This document shows, piece after piece, positions 55,785-64,000 of a stretch of 64,000 bases of DNA. The notes beneath the pieces were generated by a model that made no database searches, had not been told where the DNA came from, and saw only the letters and a program-made list of their open reading frames with translations. This DNA comes from an uncultured Sphingomonadaceae bacterium (lineage in GTDB: Bacteria; Pseudomonadota; Alphaproteobacteria; Sphingomonadales; Sphingomonadaceae): assembly GCA_947493325.1 (NCBI GenBank), contig CANLQI010000001.1, positions 1,058,501 to 1,122,500 of the forward strand, given 5' to 3'. Position 1 is the stretch's first letter, and every line of letters starts with the position of its first letter. Made by a program: the position numbers and the translations under genes.

Positions 55785-56269
55785 TCTTCATCCGTTTCGT
55801 TATCACCAGATAAGTCCAATGGGCCGCTGGGCTGGATAGTGGACACCGCATGTTTATACGCAAGCTGCACCATGCCTTCCCGTTCTAACATCATGCAAAA
55901 TTGATCATAAGCAATGACTTGTCCTTGTAACATCACACCATTTACAAGGAACATCGTGACTGACATTTCAGATGTGCGCACATTGGACAGAAATATTTCC
56001 TGCAGCAGTTTGTTCTTACGGTTTATGGCATCCATGGCGTCTGCAAAAACATCTGTATCCATGGGCTGTGACGGCATGATGGTGGAGATGGCATGTTTAT
56101 ACACCAGCTGCGACTGACCGTCGCGACGCAGCAGGATCGAAAAATTGTCAAACCATGTGACAATCCCCTGCAGTTTGACGCCCTTGACCAGGAACATGGT
56201 CACAGGTGTTTTTGATTTTCTAAGTGTATTCAGGAACATGTCCTGTAAATTCTGTGCCTTTTCGGTCAT
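55781..56269 (-). CDS. hfq: Tandem-domain RNA chaperone Hfq (two Sm cores in one chain)
   Basis: The 162-residue protein holds two full Hfq cores. Core 1 (7-68) has [29 protein letters not shown] and YKHAIS. Core 2 (88-149) has [29 protein letters not shown] and YKHAVS. E. coli Hfq is a single core of about 65 residues plus tail and forms a hexamer; three of these chains could form the same ring. Core 2 lacks the basic rim patch (LRKSK in core 1, VRTSE in core 2), so the ring would alternate two kinds of faces. A 19-residue acidic/basic linker joins them. Translationally coupled to hflX. Confidence 0.96.
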   Translation of the reverse strand: MTEKAQNLQDMFLNTLRKSKTPVTMFLVKGVKLQGIVTWFDNFSILLRRDGQSQLVYKHAISTIMPSQPMDTDVFADAMDAINRKNKLLQEIFLSNVRTSEMSVTMFLVNGVMLQGQVIAYDQFCMMLEREGMVQLAYKHAVSTIQPSGPLDLSGDNETDED

Positions 56270-56319
56270 TTTGACCCCCGGTCTTGGCGGCTTGATTACC
56301 GCTATATTCTGTTTAATTT

Positions 56320-56345
56320 CAAAAACCTATTAACGTGTTAATAGG
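56320..56345 (-). terminator. Intrinsic terminator downstream of ntrX
   Basis: On the minus strand CCTATTAA-CACG-TTAATAGG is followed at once by TTTTTG, about 40 nt after the ntrX stop. The palindrome (56326-56345) is exact apart from the centre. It separates the ntr genes from hfq, which would then need its own promoter in the roughly 50 bp that remain. Confidence 0.7.
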
Positions 56346-56384
56346 CAAAAATCTATTCCTAAAATCGAAAATTTAAGGATGTGA

Positions 56385-57770
56385 TTATTTTTCATCTGCG
56401 TTATTTTTGCGATCGGTCAGGCCCAAAAGTTTGAGTTTGCGGTGCAACGCCGAACGTTCCATGCCAATGAAATTCGCTGTTTTGGAGATATTGCCCGAAA
56501 AACGGCGGATCTGAATTTTGAGATATTCGCGCTCAAAGCTTTCGCGCGCTTCGCGAAGTGGAGCGCCCATAAGCGATGTAATTCCGACGCTACGGTTTGG
56601 GTCACCCTCAATCAATTCCACTGGCAACATATCAAGATCGATGCGCTGTAAACGCCCATGCGGTGCCAATATAATTGTACGTTCCACCACGTTACGTAAT
56701 TGCCGCACGTTTCCAGGCCAGTCATAACCCTGCATCGCCGCCATTGCTTCGCTGCTAATTTCCGGTGCAGTAAGCGATTGTTCGGCTGCAAAGCGAGCCG
56801 AGTAATGCTCTGTCAAAGCCGGAATGTCCTCACGCCTTTCGGTCAAAGCGGGGATTTCAACTGGAACAACATTTAATCTGTAAAAAAGATCCTCCCGAAA
56901 CCTGCCCGCAGCAATTTCTTCGTCCAGTTTGCGTGAAGTGGCGGAAACAATACGCACATCCACCTTGATCGGACGAGAACCGCCTACGCGCGTGAAACTT
57001 TGGTCCGTCAAGACGCGTAATATTTTTGCCTGTGTTGCCATAGGCATTTCTGCGACTTCATCCAGAAATAAGGTACCGCCATGCGCATTTTCCAGATGCC
57101 CTGCCCGCACAAGCTGCCCTTGTTTTTCAGAACCAAATAATTCTTCTTCGAACCGGTCTGATGTCATGCGGGCAGAGTTGACCGTAATAAAAGATGCCTG
57201 CGAACGCGGGCTCCACATATGCAACAAACGCGCGGCGACTTCTTTGCCAACACCAGCTGGCCCTGTAACCAAAACGCGGCTGCCCGTATTGGCAACGCGT
57301 TTCAGCGTCGCACGCACATTGTTAATCGCACTGGAATTTCCGGTAAGCTCTTCAGAAACACCCAGTTGTTCTTTCAGGCGCTTATTTTCCGAACGTAGCC
57401 GCTCCGTTTCTGTGGCCCGTTCTACAAGAAGCAAAAGACGCTCAGCTTCAAACGGCTTTTCAATAAAATCAACCGCGCCGCGTGATATCGCCGAAACGGC
57501 AGTATCGATATTGCCGTGACCAGAAAATATGATCACGGGCAAATTGGGATCACGCTCTTTGATAACATCCAAAAGGTCAAGGCCATCCAGCTTGCTACCT
57601 TTCAACCATACATCCAGCAATAGCAAGGAAGGTCGGCGGGCATCAATCTCTTCCAAAGCGCCATCGCTATTTGCGGCAGTACGGCACTCATAGCCTTCAT
57701 CCTCCAATACGCCGGATACAAGATCGCGAATATCTTTTTCATCATCAACGATAAGGACTTCTAGAGCCAT
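56385..57770 (-). CDS. ntrX: Response regulator NtrX
   Basis: The 461-residue protein has an N-terminal receiver (LLLLDVWLKGS, phospho-Asp), an AAA+ domain with GPAGVGKEVAARLLH, GGTLFLDEVAEMP and RVGGSRPIKVDVR, and a Fis-type HTH (SKTANFIGMERSALHRKL). The sigma-54 contact loop GAFTGA is absent: FGSEKQGQLVRAGHLENAHG occupies its place. It therefore probably does not activate sigma-54 and may act as a sigma-70 activator or repressor. It follows ntrY after 49 bp. Confidence 0.94.
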   Translation of the reverse strand: MALEVLIVDDEKDIRDLVSGVLEDEGYECRTAANSDGALEEIDARRPSLLLLDVWLKGSKLDGLDLLDVIKERDPNLPVIIFSGHGNIDTAVSAISRGAVDFIEKPFEAERLLLLVERATETERLRSENKRLKEQLGVSEELTGNSSAINNVRATLKRVANTGSRVLVTGPAGVGKEVAARLLHMWSPRSQASFITVNSARMTSDRFEEELFGSEKQGQLVRAGHLENAHGGTLFLDEVAEMPMATQAKILRVLTDQSFTRVGGSRPIKVDVRIVSATSRKLDEEIAAGRFREDLFYRLNVVPVEIPALTERREDIPALTEHYSARFAAEQSLTAPEISSEAMAAMQGYDWPGNVRQLRNVVERTIILAPHGRLQRIDLDMLPVELIEGDPNRSVGITSLMGAPLREARESFEREYLKIQIRRFSGNISKTANFIGMERSALHRKLKLLGLTDRKNNADEK

Positions 57771-57819
57771 AAGCTGCTGGACTTTCTCTGTTCTGAAATA
57801 AGCATTTGGTTAAAGAATA

Positions 57820-60069
57820 TCATGCATCCACCTTTACATCCGAACTTTTAATCAGTCCGTCCGAGACGCTTTTGAGCATGGCTGTATTGAGTGTAAGTGT
57901 TACTTTTGCACCGCCCGTAATCGCATTTTCAAAAGAGATTTCGCCGAAATGCTCTTCTACGATTTTCTTGACAATAGCGAGACCAAGTCCTGTTCCTTTT
58001 TCTCGTGTTGTCACGTATGGCTCAATAAGACGGTCACTATCATCGGGAAGACCAATGCCATTATCTGTCAGTGACAGGATGACATTTTCTTTATCCTGAA
58101 CGAATTCAACCAAAATCTTGCCTTTGTAATCAGCCGAAGAAGATTTTTCCTTGCTTTCAATTGATTCTATCGCGTTTTTTATAACATTAGTGAGTGCTTG
58201 GCCTATCTGGCGGCGATCACAATATATGTTGATGTCAGTAGATTGCGATAAGAATTCAAATTCGATACCGCCATGCGCCACATCGTGCATAAAGACCGCC
58301 TGTTTGACGAGTTCAAAATAATTCTCTTCACGGAATACAGGTTTGGGCATTTTGGCAAATGAGGAGAATTCATCGACCATATTGCGCAAGTCGCCCACCT
58401 GCCGGATAATAGTCTCTGTCAGGTTGGCAAATATCTCTGGGTCAGAGGATATCTCTTTTGAATAACGTCTCTTGAGACGCTCAGTCGCAAGCTGAATAGG
58501 CGTTAGCGGATTTTTGATTTCATGCGCGATACGCTGTGCAACATCCGACCAGGCGGCTTGACGCTGATCAAGCAATTGCTGGGTGATATCTTCAAATGTA
58601 ATCACATGGCCTATCGGTTCGCGAACGATTTTGACCGCCAAAGTCAGAAGGTTGCTGCCGGATGCCAGTTGGATGACATTTTCGGTAACGCCCGCTTCAA
58701 TCAGCTTTGCAAATTGCGGCGCAACCTGACTAAGCTGCGTTCCCAGCAAGCCCTGCTCATTTTCCTTATGCAGAATCTGCTGGGCAGAATTGTTCATAAG
58801 GCGGATCTTGCCATCGCTATCGACAGAGATAATGCCGGCGGTTGCAGATTCCACGATCGCTTCAATGAAAGCCCGCCGGTTATCCAGCTGCTCATTTGCA
58901 CTGACAAGCGCCTGTGTCTGCTTCTCCAGACGCTCTGCCATACGGTTAAATGCACGTCCGAGCACGCCCACCTCATCACGGCGCATTACCGTTTGCACAC
59001 GCGGCGTGAAATTGCCCGTGCTGATCTCGCGCGCCGCAATGGCCAGATCATCGAGCGGACGTACCATACGGTCCGCAAGCCGGAGCGCCGCCCACAAGGC
59101 TATGGCGACAATAAGCAGCGATACGAAAAAAAGGGCGAGATTAAAACGCACCTGTAAATTGCTGGTCTGCGCGCTGAATTCATCATAATCGTTCAAAACG
59201 TCCTGTACGCGTTCGCCCTGACTATAGGTCAAAAGATCCGAAGTACGCGCAGTATAAAGATAGATTTTTGCTTTTTTGTCGATAGCCAGTATGGCTTCGA
59301 CGCGTTCCCCGGATGCGGACACCAGCATTTTTTCGCTGCTCTTCAGGTTATTGATCATTTCATCATTGATACGGTCGATGGATGCCTCATCGCTGGGGCC
59401 AACGATGACCGGAATCCGGGGCTCTCCATCCTCGCCTATCTGAATAATCGCGGACTGGCTTAGCGACCTTACAAGAACCTGATACGAATAAGCTTCGGAA
59501 AATTCAGGGCTATCAATGGTTGTTTGCGTAAGATACCCGCTCAAGTCTTTCGCCAGAGCCTCCGTCTGGTTACCGATATCGCGTGTACTCTGGTCATAAT
59601 ATCCTTTTGCCAGTTCATTGGCATTTTCCAGAATGCTCCGTGACCGGTCGGAGAACCAGAATTCGACACCGGACTGAAAAAGCAATGATGCAAACACCAC
59701 GACAAGCAGAGTCGGAATCGCGGCAAGCAATGAAAACAGCCCTACAAGCCGGATATGCAATTGTCCGTTGCTGCCGGCTTCGGATTTCTGCGCTCTTGCT
59801 CGTGCAACGCGGCGGCCTATCAGGACCAGCAACGCCATCGCCGGCACCAGATTCGCCACCAGCAGGGTCGCCGCCATGACCGCAGGCAAAAGCTTGTCGC
59901 TCGACTGATAATCGGAGATAATTGTGTAGCTGACCGCCATAACCGCGATCAGGACAATAACAATGGCGAGCTCCAGAAATGAAAAAAAGCGGTCATCGCG
60001 TGCAAGCAATGCAAGCTTTCTGCGCCATATGGGTCTGTCATTCAAAGGTGTCATCGACGCAGTTGTCAT
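57820..60069 (-). CDS. ntrY: Sensor histidine kinase NtrY
   Basis: A 749-residue membrane sensor with about four TM helices in the first 330 residues and a periplasmic loop between the third and fourth. A HAMP domain (about 335-390), a PAS domain and the H box RIAHEIKNPLTPIQLATERL follow. The kinase ATP domain has DNGIGLPDDS and TREKGTGLGLAIVKKIVEEH. It responds to nitrogen or redox state and phosphorylates NtrX. It lies 60 bp after ntrC on the same strand. Confidence 0.95.
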   Translation of the reverse strand: MTTASMTPLNDRPIWRRKLALLARDDRFFSFLELAIVIVLIAVMAVSYTIISDYQSSDKLLPAVMAATLLVANLVPAMALLVLIGRRVARARAQKSEAGSNGQLHIRLVGLFSLLAAIPTLLVVVFASLLFQSGVEFWFSDRSRSILENANELAKGYYDQSTRDIGNQTEALAKDLSGYLTQTTIDSPEFSEAYSYQVLVRSLSQSAIIQIGEDGEPRIPVIVGPSDEASIDRINDEMINNLKSSEKMLVSASGERVEAILAIDKKAKIYLYTARTSDLLTYSQGERVQDVLNDYDEFSAQTSNLQVRFNLALFFVSLLIVAIALWAALRLADRMVRPLDDLAIAAREISTGNFTPRVQTVMRRDEVGVLGRAFNRMAERLEKQTQALVSANEQLDNRRAFIEAIVESATAGIISVDSDGKIRLMNNSAQQILHKENEQGLLGTQLSQVAPQFAKLIEAGVTENVIQLASGSNLLTLAVKIVREPIGHVITFEDITQQLLDQRQAAWSDVAQRIAHEIKNPLTPIQLATERLKRRYSKEISSDPEIFANLTETIIRQVGDLRNMVDEFSSFAKMPKPVFREENYFELVKQAVFMHDVAHGGIEFEFLSQSTDINIYCDRRQIGQALTNVIKNAIESIESKEKSSSADYKGKILVEFVQDKENVILSLTDNGIGLPDDSDRLIEPYVTTREKGTGLGLAIVKKIVEEHFGEISFENAITGGAKVTLTLNTAMLKSVSDGLIKSSDVKVDA

Positions 60070-60129
60070 GTGACCTTCTTACAACAGTTGGGTTGCAAAA
60101 AAACCAGAAAATTGCTTTTTGCAAAAATG

Positions 60130-61560
60130 TTATCGTATTTTCTGCTCCACATGCCGCAGTTTGTCGGCGTCTATGTCATAATTTGTCAATTTCTTTCGCA
60201 GCGTGTTGCGATTGATCCCAAGCATTTCTGCGGCTTTCAACTGATTTCCGTCACATTTTTTGAGGACATGCTCAAGCAGCGGAATTTCAAAGGCCGCAAG
60301 TGCTTTCGTATATACCGGACCTCCATCAAAATTATGGCAATTCAGAAATGCGCTGACAGCCAAATCAAAATCCGCGGTTTTAATTTCCGTGTCGTCGTGC
60401 TGTGGCATGTCATCAAGAAACGGCGTGATAATATCCGTAGTCACGGTCTCATCGCGGCTGAAAACAGCAATGCGGTAAATAAGGTTCTTAAGCTCCCGCA
60501 CATTGCCGCGCCAATATTGTTGCTTGAGCAGATTTCGCGCCGCTTCATCAAGCTTGCGTGGCGGCAGTCCTTCCGACACTGCCATGCGCGTAAAATGGTC
60601 GACCAGTGCATCGATATCATCGCGCCTTTCGCGCAAAGGCGGCAGATCAATCGGCACAACATTGATGCGGTAATACAGGTCTTCACGAAAATCGCCCTGC
60701 TCTATAAGCGCGCGAAAGTCCTTGTTGGTTGCACAAATAATCCGCACGTCGAGAGCAATGTCCCGCTTCCCGCCGATGCGCGTTATCTTTCCCGATTGCA
60801 GTGCGCGCAGTAATCTGGTTTGCGCCTGCATTGGCATATCGCCAATTTCATCGAGAAACAAAGTGCCGCCATGGGCCTGTTCGAATTTACCGACATATTG
60901 GCCGACTGCACCTGTAAATGATCCTTTTTCATGGCCGAAAAGTTCGGACTCGATCAGTTCCGCTGGTATGGCCGCCATATTAACCGCAACGAAAGACTTG
61001 TCGCGCCGGTGGCCAAGATTATGGATTGCGTCGGCAACAAGTTCTTTGCCGGTGCCAGATTCACCCAGAAGCAGGACGGACAGATCATTACGCAGAACGC
61101 GTGTAATCATCCGGTATACATCCTGCATTGCCTGACTGCGGCCTACAAGTGGCAGGTTTTCCGTGTCATGCAATATGGCTGATTTCCCTGCCCCGGCCTT
61201 GGCGCTTTTAATTGCCTGCACCGCCGCATCCACCAACTCATCCAGATCAAACGGCTTGGGAAAATATTCAAAGGCTCCGGTTTCCGAAGCTCGCACTGCG
61301 GTATCAAGAGTATTTTGCGCGGACAGAATAATAATCGGCATGTCAGGAAAATCGCGCCGCACAAATTCCAGTGATGCAATTCCGTCACCGTCACTTAGAA
61401 TAACATCCGTTAACATCAGTTGATACGTATTCTGGGACAGCAGAAGATCGCGTTCGGCAATGGAATCGCAGCTATCGACTTCCCATGCCTCTGCCTCGAG
61501 AGCTGCTGTTATTACATGTGATATGGAAGGATCGTCTTCCACCAGCAAAATACGTGTCAT
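60130..61560 (-). CDS. ntrC: Nitrogen regulation response regulator NtrC
   Basis: The 476-residue sigma-54 activator has a receiver domain (MLTDVILSDGDG, phospho-Asp), an AAA+ domain with GESGTGKELVADAIH, the contact loop GSFTGA (in KGSFTGAVGQYV) and GGTLFLDEIGDMP, and a C-terminal Fis HTH (LKAAEMLGINRNTLRKKL). It turns on nitrogen-scavenging genes when phosphorylated by NtrB. The start overlaps the ntrB stop by 4 bp (ATGA). Confidence 0.96.
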   Translation of the reverse strand: MTRILLVEDDPSISHVITAALEAEAWEVDSCDSIAERDLLLSQNTYQLMLTDVILSDGDGIASLEFVRRDFPDMPIIILSAQNTLDTAVRASETGAFEYFPKPFDLDELVDAAVQAIKSAKAGAGKSAILHDTENLPLVGRSQAMQDVYRMITRVLRNDLSVLLLGESGTGKELVADAIHNLGHRRDKSFVAVNMAAIPAELIESELFGHEKGSFTGAVGQYVGKFEQAHGGTLFLDEIGDMPMQAQTRLLRALQSGKITRIGGKRDIALDVRIICATNKDFRALIEQGDFREDLYYRINVVPIDLPPLRERRDDIDALVDHFTRMAVSEGLPPRKLDEAARNLLKQQYWRGNVRELKNLIYRIAVFSRDETVTTDIITPFLDDMPQHDDTEIKTADFDLAVSAFLNCHNFDGGPVYTKALAAFEIPLLEHVLKKCDGNQLKAAEMLGINRNTLRKKLTNYDIDADKLRHVEQKIR

Positions 61561-62660
61561 GGCATTGCACTTCCCGTTTTTTCCGAGCTTGGCAGCAGCA
61601 AACGAAAGTGACTTAAACCTTTCAGATTATCGCGTTCGTAATAAATGCGGCCATGCATGTCGGTTATCAGTTTTTTCACAAGAGCCAGGCCAAGTCCCTG
61701 CCCGTTTTTCTTGTCCGTTACAAAGGGAGAGAAAAGATGACCTTCGATATCTTCCGATACGCCGGCACCATTATCGGAAATCGTTATTTCAATGGGCAGT
61801 TTTACAGGTTTATCGCTATCTCTGGGTCGAAATTTTACGCCGCTTGTGTAGCGTGTGGTAATGATGATGCGCGCCTCTTCCTGATCCGCGCATGCTTCCA
61901 TCGCATTGCTGAGCAAATTGAGGAAAATCTGCGACAATGCATCGCGAGACCCGTGCACAGTGGGCAATGACGGATCATATTCTTTTTGAAACTTGATGCG
62001 TTGCGCCCGCGCCGCTTTTGCTACCGCGTGGGCATGGTCTAGGATTTCATATATATTGCATGGCTCCACCGGCTGCACCGTTTTGCTGCCAAGCGACTGC
62101 ATCTGGTCGACAAGACTTGCGATCCGTTCAACTTCCTTGCGGATCAATTGCGTCAATGCCTTGTCATTATCCGGCAATTTACGCTCAAGGAGCTGCGCGG
62201 CGCCCTTGATACCTGCCAAAGGATTTTTGATCTCATGCGCCAATATATCGGGAGACTGTACACGAAGCTCTGCACCGGCATCTTTGTGCTGCGGTCCGAA
62301 TACAGCCGACGGGCTGGGCTCCGAAAAGGCCACGATCCGCCAGCCGGGATTTTTCGTGAGAGGCGCAATGGATATATCTATATCATGTTTGCCGCCCCGC
62401 CGGGTTTGCATGGCAGCCATACGCGCCACCAGATAGGTATCGGTATCATGCAAAGCATTTTGCAGCCGGGCGTCGCTGAAATGCAATACAGTGGCTATGT
62501 CGCTTCCACACAATGTTTTGCTGCTCTGATCCAGAAAATTTTCGGCCGCCGGATTGGCGATAGTGATTCGGTGGTCAGGATCAATCAGCAGATACGGAAA
62601 TGGCAGGCTTGATATCTGCGCTGCCATATCCGGCTGTACCGCTGCATTATCGTTTTTCAT
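61557..62660 (-). CDS. ntrB: Nitrogen regulation sensor kinase NtrB
   Basis: The 367-residue soluble kinase has a PAS domain at the N-terminus (PYLLIDPDHRITIANPAAE), the H box DILAHEIKNPLAGIKGAAQL, and an ATP domain with SDNGAGVSED and DKKNGQGLGLALVKKLI. It senses nitrogen through PII and phosphorylates NtrC. ATG 62660 is chosen 18 bp after the dusB stop; ATG 62696 would overlap dusB and has no better ribosome-binding site. Confidence 0.95.
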   Translation of the reverse strand: MKNDNAAVQPDMAAQISSLPFPYLLIDPDHRITIANPAAENFLDQSSKTLCGSDIATVLHFSDARLQNALHDTDTYLVARMAAMQTRRGGKHDIDISIAPLTKNPGWRIVAFSEPSPSAVFGPQHKDAGAELRVQSPDILAHEIKNPLAGIKGAAQLLERKLPDNDKALTQLIRKEVERIASLVDQMQSLGSKTVQPVEPCNIYEILDHAHAVAKAARAQRIKFQKEYDPSLPTVHGSRDALSQIFLNLLSNAMEACADQEEARIIITTRYTSGVKFRPRDSDKPVKLPIEITISDNGAGVSEDIEGHLFSPFVTDKKNGQGLGLALVKKLITDMHGRIYYERDNLKGLSHFRLLLPSSEKTGSAMP

Positions 62661-62677
62661 TGCGTGCGGCACAGAGA

Positions 62678-63673
62678 TCAAGCGGCCGCTTTGCATAGCC
62701 AGGGCGTGTAAAACCGCTCCAGCGCATCCAGTGCCTCGGAAAGACTTTCCAATCTATTGAATGTATTGCGAAATTCGGCGGAACCATTCAACCCCTTAGT
62801 ATACCAGCCGATGTGTTTGCGCGCCACACGGACGCCAATATTTTCGCCATAAAGCTCCATCATCGCTTTATAATGTTCGACAATAACTGCGTATTGTTCG
62901 GCAATATCGGGGTCAGGCTGTTTTTCACCCGCCGCGAACCAATGCATCACCTGCCCCAACAGCCACGGCTTGCCATAGGCGCCACGGCCGATCATGATAC
63001 CGTCTGCGCCGCTTTGTTCGAGCGCGGTTTCGGCATCATCAATATTGCAAATATCACCATTCGCGATCACCGGCACAGAAACGGCGTCTTTTACATTACG
63101 GATAAAGGACCAGTCCGCCTGCCCCTTATACATCTGACACCGTGTGCGCCCATGCACTGTAATAAGCTGCGCGCCCAAATCCTCGGCAATATGCGCAAGT
63201 TCGGGCGCGTTCAGGCTACCATGATCCCAGCCCATGCGCATTTTAACAGTAACCGGCACTTTCACGGCTTTGACGGTCGCGTCAATCAGGCGCGCGGCGA
63301 GTGGCAAGTCACGCATTAACGCTGAACCTGCATCCCCGTTCACCACTTTTTTAACCGGGCAGCCCATATTGATGTCGATAATCTCTGCGCCGCGATCTTC
63401 ATTTAGTTTGGCCGCTTCTGCCATGGCTTCAGGGTCGCAGCCCGCCAATTGCATTGATACCGGCTCTTCGACTGGATCCCAGGCCGCTTTTTGCAGCGAC
63501 TGGCGCGTTTCACGGATCATTGCCTGGCTGGCGATCATTTCGGTGACATTCAGTCCCGAACCATAACGGCGCACGATGCGGCGAAAAGGCATGTCTGTGA
63601 CACCTGTCATGGGTGCAAGTATGACAGGAGATGCAATTTCTATATTGCCGATCTGAATGGGTTTTAATGCCAT
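62678..63673 (-). CDS. dusB: tRNA-dihydrouridine synthase (DusB/NifR3)
   Basis: The 331-residue FMN protein reduces uridines in the D-loop of tRNA. It has [16 protein letters not shown], the catalytic cysteine in [11 protein letters not shown], and [13 protein letters not shown]. In alphaproteobacteria this gene (nifR3) stands just before ntrBC, as here. ATG 63673 is used; an upstream ATG at 63751 would place 26 unconserved residues in front. Divergent from ispDF. Confidence 0.96.
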   Translation of the reverse strand: MALKPIQIGNIEIASPVILAPMTGVTDMPFRRIVRRYGSGLNVTEMIASQAMIRETRQSLQKAAWDPVEEPVSMQLAGCDPEAMAEAAKLNEDRGAEIIDINMGCPVKKVVNGDAGSALMRDLPLAARLIDATVKAVKVPVTVKMRMGWDHGSLNAPELAHIAEDLGAQLITVHGRTRCQMYKGQADWSFIRNVKDAVSVPVIANGDICNIDDAETALEQSGADGIMIGRGAYGKPWLLGQVMHWFAAGEKQPDPDIAEQYAVIVEHYKAMMELYGENIGVRVARKHIGWYTKGLNGSAEFRNTFNRLESLSEALDALERFYTPWLCKAAA

Positions 63674-63695
63674 GCGAATTTCTAACTCGTATATT

Positions 63696-63712
63696 TGCCT
63701 AAAATTTAGGCA
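63696..63712. promoter_or_regulatory. 17-bp palindrome between dusB and ispDF
   Basis: TGCCTAAAATTTAGGCA is a perfect palindrome around a central A, with 8-bp arms, in the 90-bp divergent gap. It may bind a dimeric regulator controlling dusB-ntrBC, ispDF or both. No regulator is identified. Confidence 0.5.
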
Positions 63713-63763
63713 GTCATTATCCCTAAACTCTCTGGTGAGCAAGCAAGACATGGTTTACAGCCC

Positions 63764-64000
63764 ATGAAAATGGAAAATCCTGACAAAAATCATCCCGCGC
63801 TGGATAGCCGTATCAATCGCGCCGCCTTGATAGTTGCTGCCGGCAAAGGATTGCGCGTGGGTGGTAATCTGCCCAAGCAATTTTGCGCTTATAAAGGCAA
63901 GCCATTGTTGCGTCACAGCGTCGAGGCATTTCAGAGCAGCGGCTATTTTCAGAGGTATATAGTCGTTATTGCGAAAGACCAGGATGCGCTGGCGAACGAA
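63764..64000 (+). CDS. ispDF: 2-C-methyl-D-erythritol 4-phosphate cytidylyltransferase (IspD or IspDF), N-terminal part
   Basis: 79 codons are in the window. The translation has AALIVAAGKGLRVGGNLPKQ, the nucleotide-binding start of IspD, then GKPLLRHSVEAF. It activates MEP with CTP in isoprenoid synthesis. Most alphaproteobacteria fuse it to IspF, but the fusion cannot be seen here. ATG 63770 is also possible as start. Divergent from dusB. Confidence 0.85.
   Translation, partial: MKMENPDKNHPALDSRINRAALIVAAGKGLRVGGNLPKQFCAYKGKPLLRHSVEAFQSSGYFQRYIVVIAKDQDALANE

Overview
The window is a gene-dense bacterial chromosome segment of about 60 protein genes and one tRNA, with no rRNA, insertion sequence, prophage or CRISPR array. 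The gene content points to an alphaproteobacterium, most probably of the order Sphingomonadales. Supporting features are ALAS-type hemA, the dusB-ntrBC-ntrYX-hfq-hflX block, a DUF2853 protein, a TIGR02281-type aspartic protease, the carboxy(nor)spermidine polyamine route, and a tandem-domain Hfq. The genus cannot be fixed by reading alone.

Layout. 1-3059 (minus): a polyamine operon with carboxynorspermidine synthase, carboxynorspermidine decarboxylase and the start of an ornithine/lysine decarboxylase; the last gene has a structured leader. 3113-6661: threonine dehydratase facing an ATP-dependent DNA ligase/exonuclease repair pair. 6764-10195 (minus): a DUF2853-OmpA envelope protein, hemA and murI. 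10313-14768 (plus): plsY, dprA, topA. 14882-17297 (minus): era, rnc, lepB, coupled by short overlaps. 17474-21449 (plus): pgi, gor and an NAD-dependent reductase. 21537-31729 (plus): a propionyl-CoA/methylmalonyl-CoA region (pccB, mce, enoyl-CoA hydratase, scpA, bioB, pccA) interrupted by an AT-rich lipoprotein gene, a DUF808 protein, two small membrane proteins and paired palindromic repeats. 31776-36243: a Tat-exported esterase, an MHS-type transporter, alanine racemase and a PHB-type regulator. 36295-40185: proS and rnr. 40197-45117: a universal stress protein, pyruvate dehydrogenase E2 and E3, a class IV aminotransferase and a sulfotransferase-like pseudogene. 45193-53541: a small exported protein, tRNA-Ser(UGA), mltB, a D,D-carboxypeptidase and the tight run tmk-holB-metG-tatD-MBL hydrolase-aspartic protease. 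53711-64000: mazG facing hflX and hfq, the NtrYX and NtrBC systems, dusB and the start of ispDF.

How the genes connect. bioB makes the biotin that PccA carries, and PccAB, Mce and ScpA take propionyl-CoA to succinyl-CoA. The polyamine genes decarboxylate an amino acid and then build a triamine through a carboxy intermediate. NtrBC/NtrYX are nitrogen and redox sensing systems upstream of the RNA chaperone Hfq.

Items most worth a second look are the asymmetric double-Sm Hfq, the structured leader before the decarboxylase (a candidate speF motif), the DUF2853-OmpA fusion, the internally deleted sulfotransferase gene, NtrX lacking the sigma-54 contact loop, the split ligase repair module, and the repeat pairs bracketing the enoyl-CoA hydratase gene. 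I found no clearly new defence or mobile system.
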